A DNA stretch of 63,803 bases from an uncultured Pelagibacteraceae bacterium (GTDB taxonomy: Bacteria > Pseudomonadota > Alphaproteobacteria > Pelagibacterales > Pelagibacteraceae): the NCBI GenBank assembly GCA_902527265.1, contig CABZNY010000006.1, positions 1-63,803 of the forward strand, written 5' to 3'. The position numbers and the translations under genes are program-made. The notes below the pieces were generated by a model. The model searched no databases. It was not told the origin of the DNA and worked only from the letters and a program-made list of their open reading frames with translations. Shown one piece after another: positions 1 through 13,942 of the stretch; the first letter of the stretch is position 1; each line of letters starts with the position of its first letter.

Positions 1-48
1 CATACCATGCATACCCTCGGTCAATAAAATACCTTTTAATTTGCTCAT
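1..48 (-). CDS. 5' end of a leftward gene, possibly ELM1-like
   Basis: Reading leftward from the ATG at 46-48, sixteen codons run off the window edge, giving MSKLKGILLTEGMHGM. The start lies 20 nt from the divergent trxB start, as expected for this compact genome. The stretch resembles what I recall as the N-terminus of the mitochondrial-fission ELM1-like (putative glycosyltransferase) proteins of SAR11, but sixteen residues cannot establish that. Whether it is a real gene rests on its position and clean start only. Confidence 0.35.
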   Translation of the reverse strand, partial: MSKLKGILLTEGMHGM

Positions 49-68
49 TATTAACTATATAGACCTCT

Positions 69-1016
69 ATGAGTGAAAAACCAACTAAACATACAAAAGT
101 GTTAATAATTGGATCTGGTCCAGCGGGCTACACTGCTGCAGTTTATGCTGCAAGAGCTATGCTAAAACCAATGTTAGTTGCAGGTATGCAGCCAGGTGGT
201 CAACTAACAATTACGACTGATGTTGAAAACTATCCTGGCTTTGCTGATGTTATACAAGGTCCATGGTTAATGGAACAAATGAGAGAGCAAGCAAGAGCAG
301 TAGGAACAGATTTAGTTGAAGATCATATTCAATCTGTAAATCTAAAATCTAAACCTTTTGAGGCAATCGGTGATGGTGGGCAAAAATATACTGCAGACTC
401 AATTATAATTTCAACGGGCGCACAAGCAAGATGGCTAAATATTGAATCTGAAGAAAAATTTAAAGGATTTGGAGTTTCGGCATGTGCAACATGTGATGGT
501 TTCTTTTTTAAAGATAAAACAGTAGCAGTAGTTGGAGGTGGTAATGCAGCAGTTGAGGAGGCAATGTTTCTTACAAAATTTGCGTCAAAAGTACAGTTAA
601 TTCACAGAAGAAATGAATTAAGAGCAGAAAAACTTTTACAAAAAAAATTAATGGAAAACAAAAAAATTGAAATTATTTGGGACTCAGTAGTTGAAGAAGT
701 AATTGGGGATGAAGAACCAAAAAATGTAAAAGGCTTGAAAATTAAAAATATTAAAACTAATGAAATATCAGAGTTAAAAATTGATGGTTTATTTATAGCT
801 ATTGGTCATGACCCTGCTACTTCATTATTTAAAGATCAATTAGAAATGGACAATACAGGTTATCTAATTACAAAAAGTGATTCTACTGAAACAAATGTTC
901 CAGGTGTTTATGCTGCTGGTGATGTCAAAGACAAAATTTTTAGACAAGCAGTTACAGCAGCAGGAATGGGCTGTATGGCCGCTCTAGAAGCAGAAAAATA
1001 TTTAGCTTCAAATTAA
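69..1016 (+). CDS. trxB: Thioredoxin reductase
   Basis: NADPH-dependent flavoenzyme that reduces thioredoxin in the cytoplasm. The FAD-binding GSGPAG motif is at residues 15-20, the redox-active pair in CATC is Cys139/Cys142, and the NADPH-binding GGGNAA motif follows at about 156-161. A C-terminal AAGDV motif completes the FAD site. The length of 315 aa is normal for the family. It is divergent from the truncated gene at the window edge and is followed 24 nt later by a PsiE-family gene on the same strand. Confidence 0.97.
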   Translation: MSEKPTKHTKVLIIGSGPAGYTAAVYAARAMLKPMLVAGMQPGGQLTITTDVENYPGFADVIQGPWLMEQMREQARAVGTDLVEDHIQSVNLKSKPFEAIGDGGQKYTADSIIISTGAQARWLNIESEEKFKGFGVSACATCDGFFFKDKTVAVVGGGNAAVEEAMFLTKFASKVQLIHRRNELRAEKLLQKKLMENKKIEIIWDSVVEEVIGDEEPKNVKGLKIKNIKTNEISELKIDGLFIAIGHDPATSLFKDQLEMDNTGYLITKSDSTETNVPGVYAAGDVKDKIFRQAVTAAGMGCMAALEAEKYLASN

Positions 1017-1040
1017 TTTAAGATCATTTATAAGTTATTC

Positions 1041-1424
1041 ATGGAAAATATAGTAAAACAAATCCAATTAATAGCTTTGGTAATTATACTTGCTGCTACA
1101 ATTATAGCATTTGGTATTGAGATATATCAAATGATAGTTGTTCAAAAAGTTACTTTGGCTGATTTGCTTTTACTTTTTCTATACCTAGAAGTTTTAGCAA
1201 TGGTAAGAGTATTTTGGGAAAGTCAGTCAATTCAAATAACTCTCCCATTATTTATTGCAATTACTGCTCTATCTAGATTTATAATTTTACAAGGAAAATC
1301 AATTAATCCAGAAGTATTATTATATGAAGCAGGTGCCATTGTTTTAATCGCTATAGCAATACTTGTTTTAAGATTTAGAAACTCTCCAGTATTTGGTTTA
1401 GAGAAAAAGAAAAAAACTAAATAA
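1041..1424 (+). CDS. PsiE-family membrane protein
   Basis: This 127-aa protein has four likely membrane segments (about 9-30, 40-58, 66-84, 93-112) and a Lys-rich cytoplasmic tail. The middle segment, with its YLEVLAMVRVFWES region, matches the phosphate-starvation-inducible PsiE family. The biochemical role of that family is unknown and no phosphate-regulon signal was recognised upstream. It sits between trxB and an SDR gene, probably cotranscribed with both. Confidence 0.75.
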   Translation: MENIVKQIQLIALVIILAATIIAFGIEIYQMIVVQKVTLADLLLLFLYLEVLAMVRVFWESQSIQITLPLFIAITALSRFIILQGKSINPEVLLYEAGAIVLIAIAILVLRFRNSPVFGLEKKKKTK

Positions 1425-1435
1425 TTTTCAAAGAA

Positions 1436-5826
<4,391 letters not shown>

Positions 5827-5848
<22 letters not shown>

Positions 5849-6582
5849 TTACTGGTGGAGCCACTAGAATTGGTGCTGCCATAGCTAGAAAACTTTCAGG
5901 CAAGGGAGTAGAAATCGTAATTCATTATAACAAATCAAAAGTAAAGGCTGAAAAACTTAAAAAAGAATTATCTATAAATGGTACGAAAGTTTATTTGATT
6001 AAAGGAGATCTAAGTGTTGAAAGTGATGTGAATAATATTGTTAAATTTGCAAAATCCAAATTAAAATATTTTGATTGTTTGATAAATAATGCTTCTCTGT
6101 TTGAAAATGATAAATTAGAAAACTTTAACACAGATAGTTGGGGACAACATTTAAGAACAAATCTAAGAACACCTGCGATTTTGTCAAAAGAATTTGCTAA
6201 AAATATTAAGAGTAAAAACAATAATATTATAAATATAATTGATCAAAGAGTTTTTAAACTTACTCCCTATTTTTTCTCATATACCATAAGTAAAACGGGA
6301 CTTTATACCCTTACTAAAACTAGTGCCATGAGTTTGGCACCAAGAATAAGAGTTAATGGAATTGCCCCTGGTCCTACAATTAAAAACAAGAGACAAAGTA
6401 AAAAACATTTTAAAAAACAATACATGGCAACACCTCTCAAAAGACAAGTAGATGTTCAACAAATATGCAATGCGGTAGACTTTTTTATTAAAAATATATC
6501 TATTACTGGACAAGTATTGGCAATAGATAGTGGTCAAAACTTAAATTGGCAAACTCCAGACATAATGGGTGGAAAAGAATGA
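5827..6582 (+). CDS. Pteridine-reductase-like SDR (FolM-like)
   Basis: Classical SDR of 251 aa with a TGGATRIG cofactor loop (residues 9-16), NNAS motif (about 87-90), a YTISK catalytic Tyr/Lys pair, and the post-catalytic APGPT segment. The TGGxxRIG loop, with Arg after the glycines, resembles NADPH-dependent pteridine reductases and FolM (dihydromonapterin reductase). folB two genes downstream supports a pterin/folate role, but that part is inference. It begins inside uvrB and its TGA overlaps the next ATG (ATGA). Confidence 0.75.
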
Positions 6583-7499
6583 AAAATTTATACTTATTTT
6601 TATCAATATTTATTCTGACAATATCAACATCTTTTGCTGATGGTCACAATATTAAGAAAGATGGATTTTTATCAAAGAAATTTAAAGTAACTAAATTATC
6701 AACAATTGAAGATCCGACTAATAAAATAATTTTAATCAATAACCATGGTCAAAGTAATTTTGATGGAAAACAGAATTTTTGTACATCTATAGACCAAATT
6801 AGAAACCGTGTTTCATTAATAGATGAAGAAATAAATGGAAAAAAAATTATGCTCTATAATTTATGTGCACATAAAATAGTAGGTGATATGGGAAAAAAAT
6901 GGTGGTTTTCAAAAAAACCATACGAAGGCAAGTCAAAATTAGACAAAAGAGTAGAACAAAATTTAGAGTTAGTAGAAAAACTTGCTTCTCTAGGCGTTCC
7001 TAGAAAACAGATATTTGTCACTGGGCATTCTTGTGGTGGATTAACAACTCTACTATTCTTTTCAAGACATCCTGACAAAGCTGGGGGAGGAATAGCTTAT
7101 ATGCAAGCGTGCTTTGATAGACTAAGTAAGAAGTATAAGGTATCAAAATTAGGATTAGAAGGAGGTTTAGCTAAATTTAAAGAAAAAAAACCTGCACAAT
7201 ACGATTTAAGGTCCCAATATAATGATGAAATATTAAAAAATCTAAAAGTTCCATTATTGGCTTTTACTCATCCAAAAGATCCTTTTGAAGGATTGACTTC
7301 TGATTGGTTGGATCAAATTGATGGAATGAAAAGAGTTGTTATATCTAAAGATTATACAATTGATGGAAAAAAATGTTTTAAATTAGGGAAAAATAAATCA
7401 GATAAATTTAAAGTTAAAGATGGACACAGTATGGATCAGGCAACCTGTTTTCAATATTACAATCCAATTATATTAGAATATATAGGATCTAGAATATGA
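6579..7499 (+). CDS. Exported alpha/beta-hydrolase-like protein, function unknown
   Basis: With the ATG at 6579 (ATGA overlap with the upstream stop), the 306-aa product begins with a signal peptide ([20 protein letters not shown], cleavage likely before Asp21), so it is probably periplasmic. The GHSCGG motif at residues 149-154 fits the GxSxGG nucleophile elbow of serine hydrolases, with Ser151 as nucleophile. A late DGHSMDQATC segment may carry the catalytic His. Several cysteines (Cys68, Cys96, Cys152 and two late ones) could form disulfides. It lies between the FolM-like gene and folB. I do not recognise a specific family or substrate. Confidence 0.75.
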   Translation: MKNLYLFLSIFILTISTSFADGHNIKKDGFLSKKFKVTKLSTIEDPTNKIILINNHGQSNFDGKQNFCTSIDQIRNRVSLIDEEINGKKIMLYNLCAHKIVGDMGKKWWFSKKPYEGKSKLDKRVEQNLELVEKLASLGVPRKQIFVTGHSCGGLTTLLFFSRHPDKAGGGIAYMQACFDRLSKKYKVSKLGLEGGLAKFKEKKPAQYDLRSQYNDEILKNLKVPLLAFTHPKDPFEGLTSDWLDQIDGMKRVVISKDYTIDGKKCFKLGKNKSDKFKVKDGHSMDQATCFQYYNPIILEYIGSRI

Positions 7500-7921
7500 A
7501 GAAAAATAATTTAAAAATTGTAAAGATTGATAAAATTAAAAGCCTTTTCAATTATGAAAAGAAAGTGCTTATTAAAGAACTTATTTTAAACTTAAAACTT
7601 GGTTATTTTGATCTTGAAAAAAAGGCTCCCCAAAAAGTTAAATTTAATTTAGAAGTAAACTACGAAGATAAAAAGCCTTCAAATGATAAAGATATTAAAT
7701 CAATAGTAAATTATGCAAAACTTGTAAGATTGATCAAGAAACTTATCAAAAATAAACATTATAATTTTCTTGAAACATTAGCGGAAGATGTATTCGATGA
7801 ATTATTTAAAGATAAAAGAATTGATAAAATAAGTCTTCAAATTGAGAAATTAGAAATCATGAAAGATTGCTCATCCGTTGGTATTCAAATTTCAAAAAAA
7901 AGAAGTCATGATAAGTTCTGA
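7496..7921 (+). CDS. folB: Dihydroneopterin aldolase (FolB)
   Basis: Small 141-aa protein of the FolB/FolX tunnelling-fold type, which cleaves 7,8-dihydroneopterin in folate synthesis. Family features are the early [20 protein letters not shown] segment, [10 protein letters not shown] with the Tyr/Lys region, and the [10 protein letters not shown] stretch with the pterin-binding Glu. An unusual N-terminal extension of about 20 residues precedes the domain. It starts within the stop of the exported hydrolase (ATGA) and ends inside uvrC. Confidence 0.88.
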   Translation: MKKNNLKIVKIDKIKSLFNYEKKVLIKELILNLKLGYFDLEKKAPQKVKFNLEVNYEDKKPSNDKDIKSIVNYAKLVRLIKKLIKNKHYNFLETLAEDVFDELFKDKRIDKISLQIEKLEIMKDCSSVGIQISKKRSHDKF

Positions 7922-9743
7922 TATAGGTAAAGAAGCAATTAAAAAAGAGCTACCACTTATACCCAAGCTTCCTGGTGTATACAGAATGTTAAATGAAAAG
8001 AATGTGATACTTTATGTTGGTAAAGCAAAAAATTTACCCAACAGATTAAAGAGTTATGTTTCGGAGAAAAATCATATTATCAGAACTGAGAGAATGCTAT
8101 CTCAAACAAGGAAAATTGAGATCACAAGTACCTCTAATGAAAGCGAAGCACTTCTGCTAGAGGCAAACTTAATAAAAAAATATAAACCTAAATTCAATAT
8201 ACTTTTACGCGACGACAAATCATTTCCATTTATTTTTATTGGAAATGAGGATAAATGGCCTCAAATTAGAAGACATAGAGGAAAAAAAACTAGAGAGGGT
8301 TTTTACTTTGGACCATTTGCTTCAGCTGGATCTGCAAATTGGACTATTAAAATGATCCAGAAAATTTTTCAACTAAGAGTTTGTGATGATACAGTATTTA
8401 AAAAAAGAGAAAGACCGTGCATCCTTTATCAAATTAAGAGATGTTCTGGTCCATGTGTTGGATACATAGAAAAAGATGATTATAAGCTATCAGTAGATAG
8501 CGCAATTGAATTCGTATCTGGTAAATCAAGAAAGATACAAAAAAATTTGTCAGGACAAATGGAAAAGGCAAGTTCTGATTTAGATTTTGAAAAAGCTGCA
8601 ATATTGAGGGATAGAATTAAATCTTTAAATATCATTCAATCGTCTCAAAGAATAAATGAGGCAAATTTAGTTGAAGCAGATGTTATAGCTGGATACAAAG
8701 AGTCTGGTAAGACTTGTATTCAAGTATTTTTCTATAGATCAAAACAAAACTGGGGAAACCAAGCCTTTTTTCCTAAGCACGACCCAGACGATAACCTAAA
8801 AGAAATTTTGAATTCTTTTGTTTCTCAATTTTATGAAAACAAAAGTGTACCAAGCTCTATTATCTTAAGTGAAGAAATTAAGGAAAAAGTCCTAATTGAA
8901 AAAACACTTTCCCAAAAAGAAAATAAAGAAATAAATATTACTGTCGCAAAAAGAGGCTCTAAACTAAAGGTTGTAAATCAAGCTCTAAAAAATGCAAAAG
9001 ATAGCCTAAATAGAAAAATTTATGAGAGCCAAAATAATAAAGAGTTATTTGAAAATGTTTCTAAAAAATTTAATTTAGAAAATAATATTAATCTAGTTGA
9101 GGTTTATGACAACAGTCATATTCAAGGGACTAATAGTGTTGGAGCACTAATTACTTTTGGCGATGAAGGTTTTATTAAAAAAAGGTACAGAAAATTTAAC
9201 ATTAAAGTTAAGAAGAATGAACAAGATGATTATGGAATGATGAGAGAGGTTTTAAATAGAAGATTTAAAAGAGCTGTTCAAGAAAAAGATAATTATCTAA
9301 CAATGCCAGATTTGGTAATAGTTGACGGTGGGAAAGGACAATACTCAGTAGCTAGAGAAACACTTAACGAATTGGGATTACATGATATTCCAATGATCGC
9401 AATTGCAAAAGGTAAATTTAGAAATAGTGGTAATGAAACCTTTTTTCATAATGGTAAAGAATTTAAGTTTGAAAAAAATGACCCTACCCTTTTTTTCTTA
9501 CAAAGATTAAGAGATGAGTCACATAGATTTGCAATAAGTGCACACAGAGCGAAGAGAAAGAAAGGTATTAGTAAGTCTTTACTTGATCAAATTGACGGAA
9601 TTGGATCTATAAGAAAAAGAGCACTTTTAAATCACTTTGGTTCAGCCAGAGCAGTTGAATCCGCTAGCTTAGATGAAATAAAAACAGTTGAAGGAGTTGA
9701 GGAAAAAGTTGCAAAAAAGATATATAATTACTTCCACGAGTAA
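7908..9743 (+). CDS. uvrC: UvrABC system nuclease subunit UvrC
   Basis: Dual-incision nuclease of nucleotide excision repair. It has the N-terminal GIY-YIG domain (LPGVYRML then YVGKAKNL), a central UVR motif ([11 protein letters not shown]) that contacts UvrB, the RNase H-like C-terminal nuclease ([11 protein letters not shown] and VIVDGGKGQ), and a terminal helix-hairpin-helix pair ([13 protein letters not shown]). The ATG at 7908 fits the family N-terminus better than an in-frame ATG at 7878 and overlaps folB by 14 nt. The length becomes 611 aa, typical for UvrC. Confidence 0.98.
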   Translation: MISSDIGKEAIKKELPLIPKLPGVYRMLNEKNVILYVGKAKNLPNRLKSYVSEKNHIIRTERMLSQTRKIEITSTSNESEALLLEANLIKKYKPKFNILLRDDKSFPFIFIGNEDKWPQIRRHRGKKTREGFYFGPFASAGSANWTIKMIQKIFQLRVCDDTVFKKRERPCILYQIKRCSGPCVGYIEKDDYKLSVDSAIEFVSGKSRKIQKNLSGQMEKASSDLDFEKAAILRDRIKSLNIIQSSQRINEANLVEADVIAGYKESGKTCIQVFFYRSKQNWGNQAFFPKHDPDDNLKEILNSFVSQFYENKSVPSSIILSEEIKEKVLIEKTLSQKENKEINITVAKRGSKLKVVNQALKNAKDSLNRKIYESQNNKELFENVSKKFNLENNINLVEVYDNSHIQGTNSVGALITFGDEGFIKKRYRKFNIKVKKNEQDDYGMMREVLNRRFKRAVQEKDNYLTMPDLVIVDGGKGQYSVARETLNELGLHDIPMIAIAKGKFRNSGNETFFHNGKEFKFEKNDPTLFFLQRLRDESHRFAISAHRAKRKKGISKSLLDQIDGIGSIRKRALLNHFGSARAVESASLDEIKTVEGVEEKVAKKIYNYFHE

Positions 9744-9746
9744 TAT

Positions 9747-10325
9747 ATGAAAATTCCAAATTATTTAACTATTGGTAGAATTATAATTGTTCCTATATTT
9801 GTTTTTGCATTTTATTTGCCAGGGTTTTATGGAGATGTAATTCCTTTTGCACTGTTTGTAATTGCCTCATTTACCGACTTCTTGGACGGATTATTAGCAA
9901 GAATGTTTAAGGAGGAGTCCAAACTTGGTGAATTATTAGATCCAATTGCTGATAAAATTATTGTAGCTACTGCATTAATATTGCTTGTCATGGATGGAAC
10001 TATTAAAAACTATGAGGTAATTGCTGCAATAATAATACTTACAAGAGAGGTATTAATTTCTGGTTTAAGAGAATTTTTAGCCAAAGGAAGTGTCAAACTT
10101 CCAGTTTCAAGTCTAGCAAAAGTAAAAACATTTCTTCAAATGTTTTGTATTTCTGTTTTGCTCACTGGAGAAACTGGAAATAAAATTATAAATTTTCAAG
10201 ACTATAATGCTCAAACAATTGGAATAATTTTATTATGGCTATCTGCTTTTCTTACTTTATATACTGGATATGAATATTTAAGGACAGGTATAGACCACGC
10301 AATATCTGAAGATAATAAAGATTAA
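9747..10325 (+). CDS. pgsA: CDP-diacylglycerol--glycerol-3-phosphate 3-phosphatidyltransferase
   Basis: Inner-membrane CDP-alcohol phosphotransferase making phosphatidylglycerol phosphate from CDP-diacylglycerol. The family signature DGxxARxxxxxxxxGxxxDxxxD is complete (DGLLAR, then KLGELLDPIADK) at about residues 49-71. There are five or six membrane segments over 192 aa. It follows uvrC by 3 nt, the same uvrC-pgsA pairing seen in many proteobacteria. Its 3' end overlaps convergent ilvE by 4 nt. Confidence 0.96.
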   Translation: MKIPNYLTIGRIIIVPIFVFAFYLPGFYGDVIPFALFVIASFTDFLDGLLARMFKEESKLGELLDPIADKIIVATALILLVMDGTIKNYEVIAAIIILTREVLISGLREFLAKGSVKLPVSSLAKVKTFLQMFCISVLLTGETGNKIINFQDYNAQTIGIILLWLSAFLTLYTGYEYLRTGIDHAISEDNKD

Positions 10326-11203
10326 GCAGCTCTTTTTTTTCTAACTAATTTACCATAGCTTGCTGATAAATCTAAAATAAGATCACAAACTTTATAATTA
10401 TTTTCAGCAATTTGAGAAATTGGTGTAATCTCAGCAGCTGTACCTGTTAAAAAGCATCCTTTAAAATTAGATAATTCATCTGGTTTAATTTTCCTTTCAT
10501 GAACTTTTATATTTTTTGATTTTGCTAATTCAATAACAGTTTGCCTTGTGATACCATTTAAGAATGAATCTGGAATTGGAGTATGAAGTTCGCCATTTTT
10601 ATCTTTAAAAAATATGTTTGCACTCGTTGACTCTGCAACATTATCCTCGTGATCTAACATTAATGACTCGCTATATCCTTGTCTTTCAGCCTCATGCTTG
10701 GAAAGTGTACAAATCATATACAATCCCGCAGCTTTGCTATCCCACGGTATAGTATTTGGAGCTGGTCTTCTCCAATTAGAAATATTTAATTTAATGCCTT
10801 CAATTTTCAACTTAGGATCGAAATAGTCACCCCACTCCCAAGTAGCAACCGCTACATTTATTTTTGTTTTTTGAGCAGATACACCCATCATTTCACTCCC
10901 TCTCCAAGCAAAAGGTCTTAGATAACCATTCTGTACATTTTGAATTTTTATTATCTGGTTACAAGCTTTGTTTATTTCTTCTTTTGTGTAAGGAATGTTC
11001 ATATCCATTCTTTTAGCCGAATGATATAATCTATCTGTATGTTCTTGTAGTTTGAAAATTTCACCATCATACACCCTCACACCCTCAAAAACTAAACTTG
11101 CATAGTGTAGTCCATGACTGATGACATGCAGCTTTGCATCCTGCCACTCAACAAGATCACCATTGTACCAGATTTTTCCGTCTCTTTTATCGTAAGGTAT
11201 CAT
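10322..11203 (-). CDS. ilvE: Branched-chain amino acid aminotransferase
   Basis: Fold-type IV PLP aminotransferase for the last step of leucine, isoleucine and valine synthesis. The N-terminal SHGLHYASLVFEGVRVY segment is diagnostic. The PLP lysine is expected in WDSKAAGLYM, and the cofactor glutamate in the later DNVAESTSANIFF motif. A GTAAEI motif near the C-terminus closes the phosphate pocket. 293 aa is normal. It is transcribed away from the marR-type gene. Confidence 0.95.
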   Translation of the reverse strand: MIPYDKRDGKIWYNGDLVEWQDAKLHVISHGLHYASLVFEGVRVYDGEIFKLQEHTDRLYHSAKRMDMNIPYTKEEINKACNQIIKIQNVQNGYLRPFAWRGSEMMGVSAQKTKINVAVATWEWGDYFDPKLKIEGIKLNISNWRRPAPNTIPWDSKAAGLYMICTLSKHEAERQGYSESLMLDHEDNVAESTSANIFFKDKNGELHTPIPDSFLNGITRQTVIELAKSKNIKVHERKIKPDELSNFKGCFLTGTAAEITPISQIAENNYKVCDLILDLSASYGKLVRKKRAA

Positions 11204-11214
11204 TTGATTTATTT

Positions 11215-11243
11215 TTTAGAAAAAATATCTTTGTATATATAAT
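11215..11243 (+). promoter_or_regulatory. Candidate sigma70-type promoter for the MarR-OmpR-EnvZ operon
   Basis: TTTAGA at 11215-11220 and TATAAT at 11238-11243 are separated by 17 nt, 21 nt before the MarR-type start. The -10 box is a perfect match but the region is AT-rich, so chance matches are likely. Confidence 0.35.
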
Positions 11244-11264
11244 ATGTCAATATAACTTACCATT

Positions 11265-11708
11265 ATGAAAAAACTTTTGTATCTGAAAGATCACCAATTA
11301 AAAGAATATATCGAAAAAATATTCAATGGATATAGAGAAACTGTCGCTGATGCTAAAAAGGTTTTAGATAAACATGCTTTAGGAACTGCTCATAATAAAG
11401 TAATTCACCTTATATCTTTGTATAAAGGCATAACTATTTCAAGCTTATTAAGAAAGCTTAAGGTTACGAAACAAAGTTTAAATAGAGTTCTTAATGATTT
11501 GGTAGAGATTAAGGCCATAGAATTTAAAAGAGACGAAATAGATACAAGAGTTAAACATGTATACTTAACAGAAGAAGGAGAAAAAATATTTGATGAAATT
11601 TTTTCTGCTCAAAAAAAAAGAATTTATGATGCATTTTTAAGTTCTGAGTCTAACGATGTTATAAGTTTTGATAAAGTACTTAAAAAAATTATTAATGAAA
11701 AACTTTAA
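11265..11708 (+). CDS. MarR-family transcriptional regulator (PetP-like)
   Basis: 147-aa winged-helix protein. The recognition region (ISSLLRKLKVTKQSLNRVLNDLVEIKAIEF) and the wing (RDEIDTRVKHVYLTEEGEKIF) follow the MarR pattern. It overlaps an OmpR-type response regulator by 14 nt. A MarR protein coupled to an OmpR-type regulator is the arrangement known as petP-petR in Rhodobacter capsulatus; the equivalence here is inferred from gene order. Ligand and target genes cannot be read from the sequence. Confidence 0.85.
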   Translation: MKKLLYLKDHQLKEYIEKIFNGYRETVADAKKVLDKHALGTAHNKVIHLISLYKGITISSLLRKLKVTKQSLNRVLNDLVEIKAIEFKRDEIDTRVKHVYLTEEGEKIFDEIFSAQKKRIYDAFLSSESNDVISFDKVLKKIINEKL

Positions 11709-12372
11709 AGCACATATATTAATTGTAGATGATGATGATAGGATTAGAGATCTGGTAAAAGAGTATTTAAATCAAAATAATTATCTTGTTTCAACTGCCA
11801 AAGATTCAAATGATGCTTTTGAAAAGACTAAAATTATCAAATTTGACTTGATAGTATTAGATATAATGATGCCAGGAAAAACTGGTTTAGAATTTACTCA
11901 AGACTATAAAAAAAAAATTGATACACCAATTTTATTGCTAACAGCCAAGGGAGAACCATCTGAAAGAATTGAAGGACTTGAGGTAGGTGCAGATGATTAT
12001 TTAACAAAACCTTTTGAACCAAAGGAATTAATTTTAAGAATAAATAATATTTTAAATAAAACTAAATCATTAGAGATAAAAAGAGTTATTAAATTTGGCA
12101 ATATAAAAATAGATCTAAAAAAACTTTTTATCTTTAAAGATGACCAAAGACTAAAAATAAATAATACCGAAAAACTTATCTTAGAAAAGATGATAAATTC
12201 TCCTGGCAAGATCTATAAGAGAGATGAAATTGCAAGTTTAATAGATCTAAATAAAGAAAGATCAATAGATGTTATTATTACTAGATTAAGAAAAAAAATT
12301 GAAGAAACTCCAAAAAGTCCCAAATACTTGCAAACCATCAGAGGAGAAGGTTATGTCCTTTGGATTGAATAG
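11695..12372 (+). CDS. ompR: OmpR-family response regulator
   Basis: DNA-binding response regulator of 225 aa from the ATG at 11695. The acidic pocket VDDDD begins at residue 11, the phosphoacceptor is Asp56 (IVLDIMMPG), and the switch residues are Thr/Lys in LLTAKGE and DDYLTKPFEP. The C-terminal winged helix (RSIDVIITRLRKKIE, IRGEGYVLW) is OmpR/PhoB-like. Its 3' end overlaps the sensor kinase gene by 20 nt, so the two form a pair. It is also the best candidate for PetR of R. capsulatus. Confidence 0.92.
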   Translation: MKNFKAHILIVDDDDRIRDLVKEYLNQNNYLVSTAKDSNDAFEKTKIIKFDLIVLDIMMPGKTGLEFTQDYKKKIDTPILLLTAKGEPSERIEGLEVGADDYLTKPFEPKELILRINNILNKTKSLEIKRVIKFGNIKIDLKKLFIFKDDQRLKINNTEKLILEKMINSPGKIYKRDEIASLIDLNKERSIDVIITRLRKKIEETPKSPKYLQTIRGEGYVLWIE

Positions 12373-13669
12373 AATTTTAAAGAACATCTTGCCTAAAAGA
12401 TTATTTTATAGAGGATTGCTAATTGTTGCTGTCCCGATATTAATTTTACAAATTACAATCTCTTTAGTTTTTTTTGACAGTTTATGGATTAAAACAAATA
12501 AAGGTTTAACTAAAGCTTTGGTAAGTGAGATTGTAACAATTATTGATATTTATGATAACGAAAGTCAGTACAATAAAAAAATAGTTACAGATCTATATAA
12601 CAAGAATTTTAGCTTTTCAGTGAGATTTTTAGAGAATGAAAAATTGCCAGATATTAAAGTTGAGAGATGGTTTAGTCCAATGGACAGAACCTTGAGGAGG
12701 GAATTGAAACCTAAAATTGGTCAACATTGGTTTAATACAATTTCATACAAGGAGGTTGTGGATTTAAGAATAAAATTTAGAGACGGTGTTTTACAAATAT
12801 TTTTTCCCAAGGAAAGAATTCAAGTATCCTCAATAAGAATTTTTGCATTTTGGATTACAGTTCCTGCAATTTTAATGATAGCAGTGGCGATGATTTTCTT
12901 AAAAAATCAAACTAGACCTATAACTAAGTTAGCTCAAGCATCAGAGAGGTTTGGCAGAGGTGAAGATGTTGAGGAGTTTAGACCATCTGGAGCTTTGGAA
13001 ATAAGAAAAGCAGGTCTGGAATTTGAAAAGATGAGAAAAAGAATTCTAAGACATTTAAATCAAAGATCTGAGATGCTGTCTGGAATAAGTCATGATTTAA
13101 GAACACCACTTACGAGAATTAAACTACAACTTGCTGTTATTAAGGATAAAAGTCTGTCAGAAAAAATATCAAAAGATGTTGATGAAATGGAAAAAATGCT
13201 AAATGAATACCTTCAGTTTGCAAGTACAGGTGCTCAAGATAAAACTGAAACTTTTGATATATCAAAACTTTTGGATGAAATTATTCTTAAGTACGAAAAC
13301 AAAAATATTCAGAAAAAATTAAAGAAAAATACCTATTTCAATGGAAGAAGGAATTTAATCACAAGGTCTATAAATAATTTGCTAGATAATTCTATTAAGT
13401 ATGCAGAAAAAATATCAGTAAATTTAGAAAAAAAAAATTCAACTATTCTCATATCAATTGATGACGACGGCCCTGGTGTAAAAAAATCAGAATTTCAAAA
13501 TATTACCAAACCATTCTATAAAATTGATAAAAGTAGGTCTGAATCAAAATCAAGTGTTGGTTTAGGATTATCTATATCATCTGACATTATAAAGTCTCAT
13601 GGGGGAGATATTAACTTTAATAAGTCAAAATTAGGTGGTTTGAAAGTAACTATTTCTTTGCCTTACTAG
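12353..13669 (+). CDS. envZ: EnvZ-like sensor histidine kinase
   Basis: Membrane kinase of 438 aa from the ATG at 12353. Transmembrane helix 1 is at about 20-43, a short periplasmic domain of about 120 residues follows, and helix 2 is at about 163-183 before a HAMP segment. The H-box SGISHDLRTPLTR contains phosphoacceptor His247. The N-box (NNLLDNSIKYA), G1 (DDDGPG) and G2 (GLGLSI) boxes form the ATP lid. Gene order and domain type fit the EnvZ partner of the preceding regulator. The signal sensed is unknown. The 3' end overlaps convergent ubiK by 20 nt. Confidence 0.92.
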   Translation: MSFGLNRILKNILPKRLFYRGLLIVAVPILILQITISLVFFDSLWIKTNKGLTKALVSEIVTIIDIYDNESQYNKKIVTDLYNKNFSFSVRFLENEKLPDIKVERWFSPMDRTLRRELKPKIGQHWFNTISYKEVVDLRIKFRDGVLQIFFPKERIQVSSIRIFAFWITVPAILMIAVAMIFLKNQTRPITKLAQASERFGRGEDVEEFRPSGALEIRKAGLEFEKMRKRILRHLNQRSEMLSGISHDLRTPLTRIKLQLAVIKDKSLSEKISKDVDEMEKMLNEYLQFASTGAQDKTETFDISKLLDEIILKYENKNIQKKLKKNTYFNGRRNLITRSINNLLDNSIKYAEKISVNLEKKNSTILISIDDDGPGVKKSEFQNITKPFYKIDKSRSESKSSVGLGLSISSDIIKSHGGDINFNKSKLGGLKVTISLPY

Positions 13670-13892
13670 TTTTTTTTCTTTTCTTTTTTTCTTCTAGTTT
13701 TTTTTCAAGATTACTAATTCTCTTATTCAAAATATCAACTTCTTCTTTACTTGCTAGTTTCATTTTAAATACAATTTCATCTCTCTTTGATTTTAGTATT
13801 GAGATTACTTCATCAGATACATCTTTATAATTAATCAGACCTTGTTCAATTAGTTTTGCAAATTTATCGAATACGAATCTTGATTTTGACAT
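13650..13892 (-). CDS. ubiK: UbiK/YqiC-family accessory factor (BMFP domain)
   Basis: Short 80-aa protein with an amphipathic N-terminal helix (FVFDKFAKLIEQG) and a C-terminal coiled coil (EEVDILNKRISNLEKKLEEKK) that ends in a Lys-rich tail, the layout of the UbiK/YqiC (BMFP, DUF526) family. UbiK helps assemble the aerobic ubiquinone pathway in enterobacteria; the same job here is inferred. The 3' end overlaps envZ, and it is divergent from lgt. Confidence 0.75.
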   Translation of the reverse strand: MSKSRFVFDKFAKLIEQGLINYKDVSDEVISILKSKRDEIVFKMKLASKEEVDILNKRISNLEKKLEEKKKRKKTSKAKK

Positions 13893-13942
13893 AAAATTTA
13901 TTTACTAGAATTCTATTTAATAGCTTATAATAAATTTTACAA

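Noticed and set aside
13892-13939. AT-only inverted repeat with 11-nt arms between ubiK and lgt, plus a TAGAATTCTA palindrome
   Set aside because: Arms contain only A and T with a 26-nt spacer, which is expected by chance in such AT-rich DNA.
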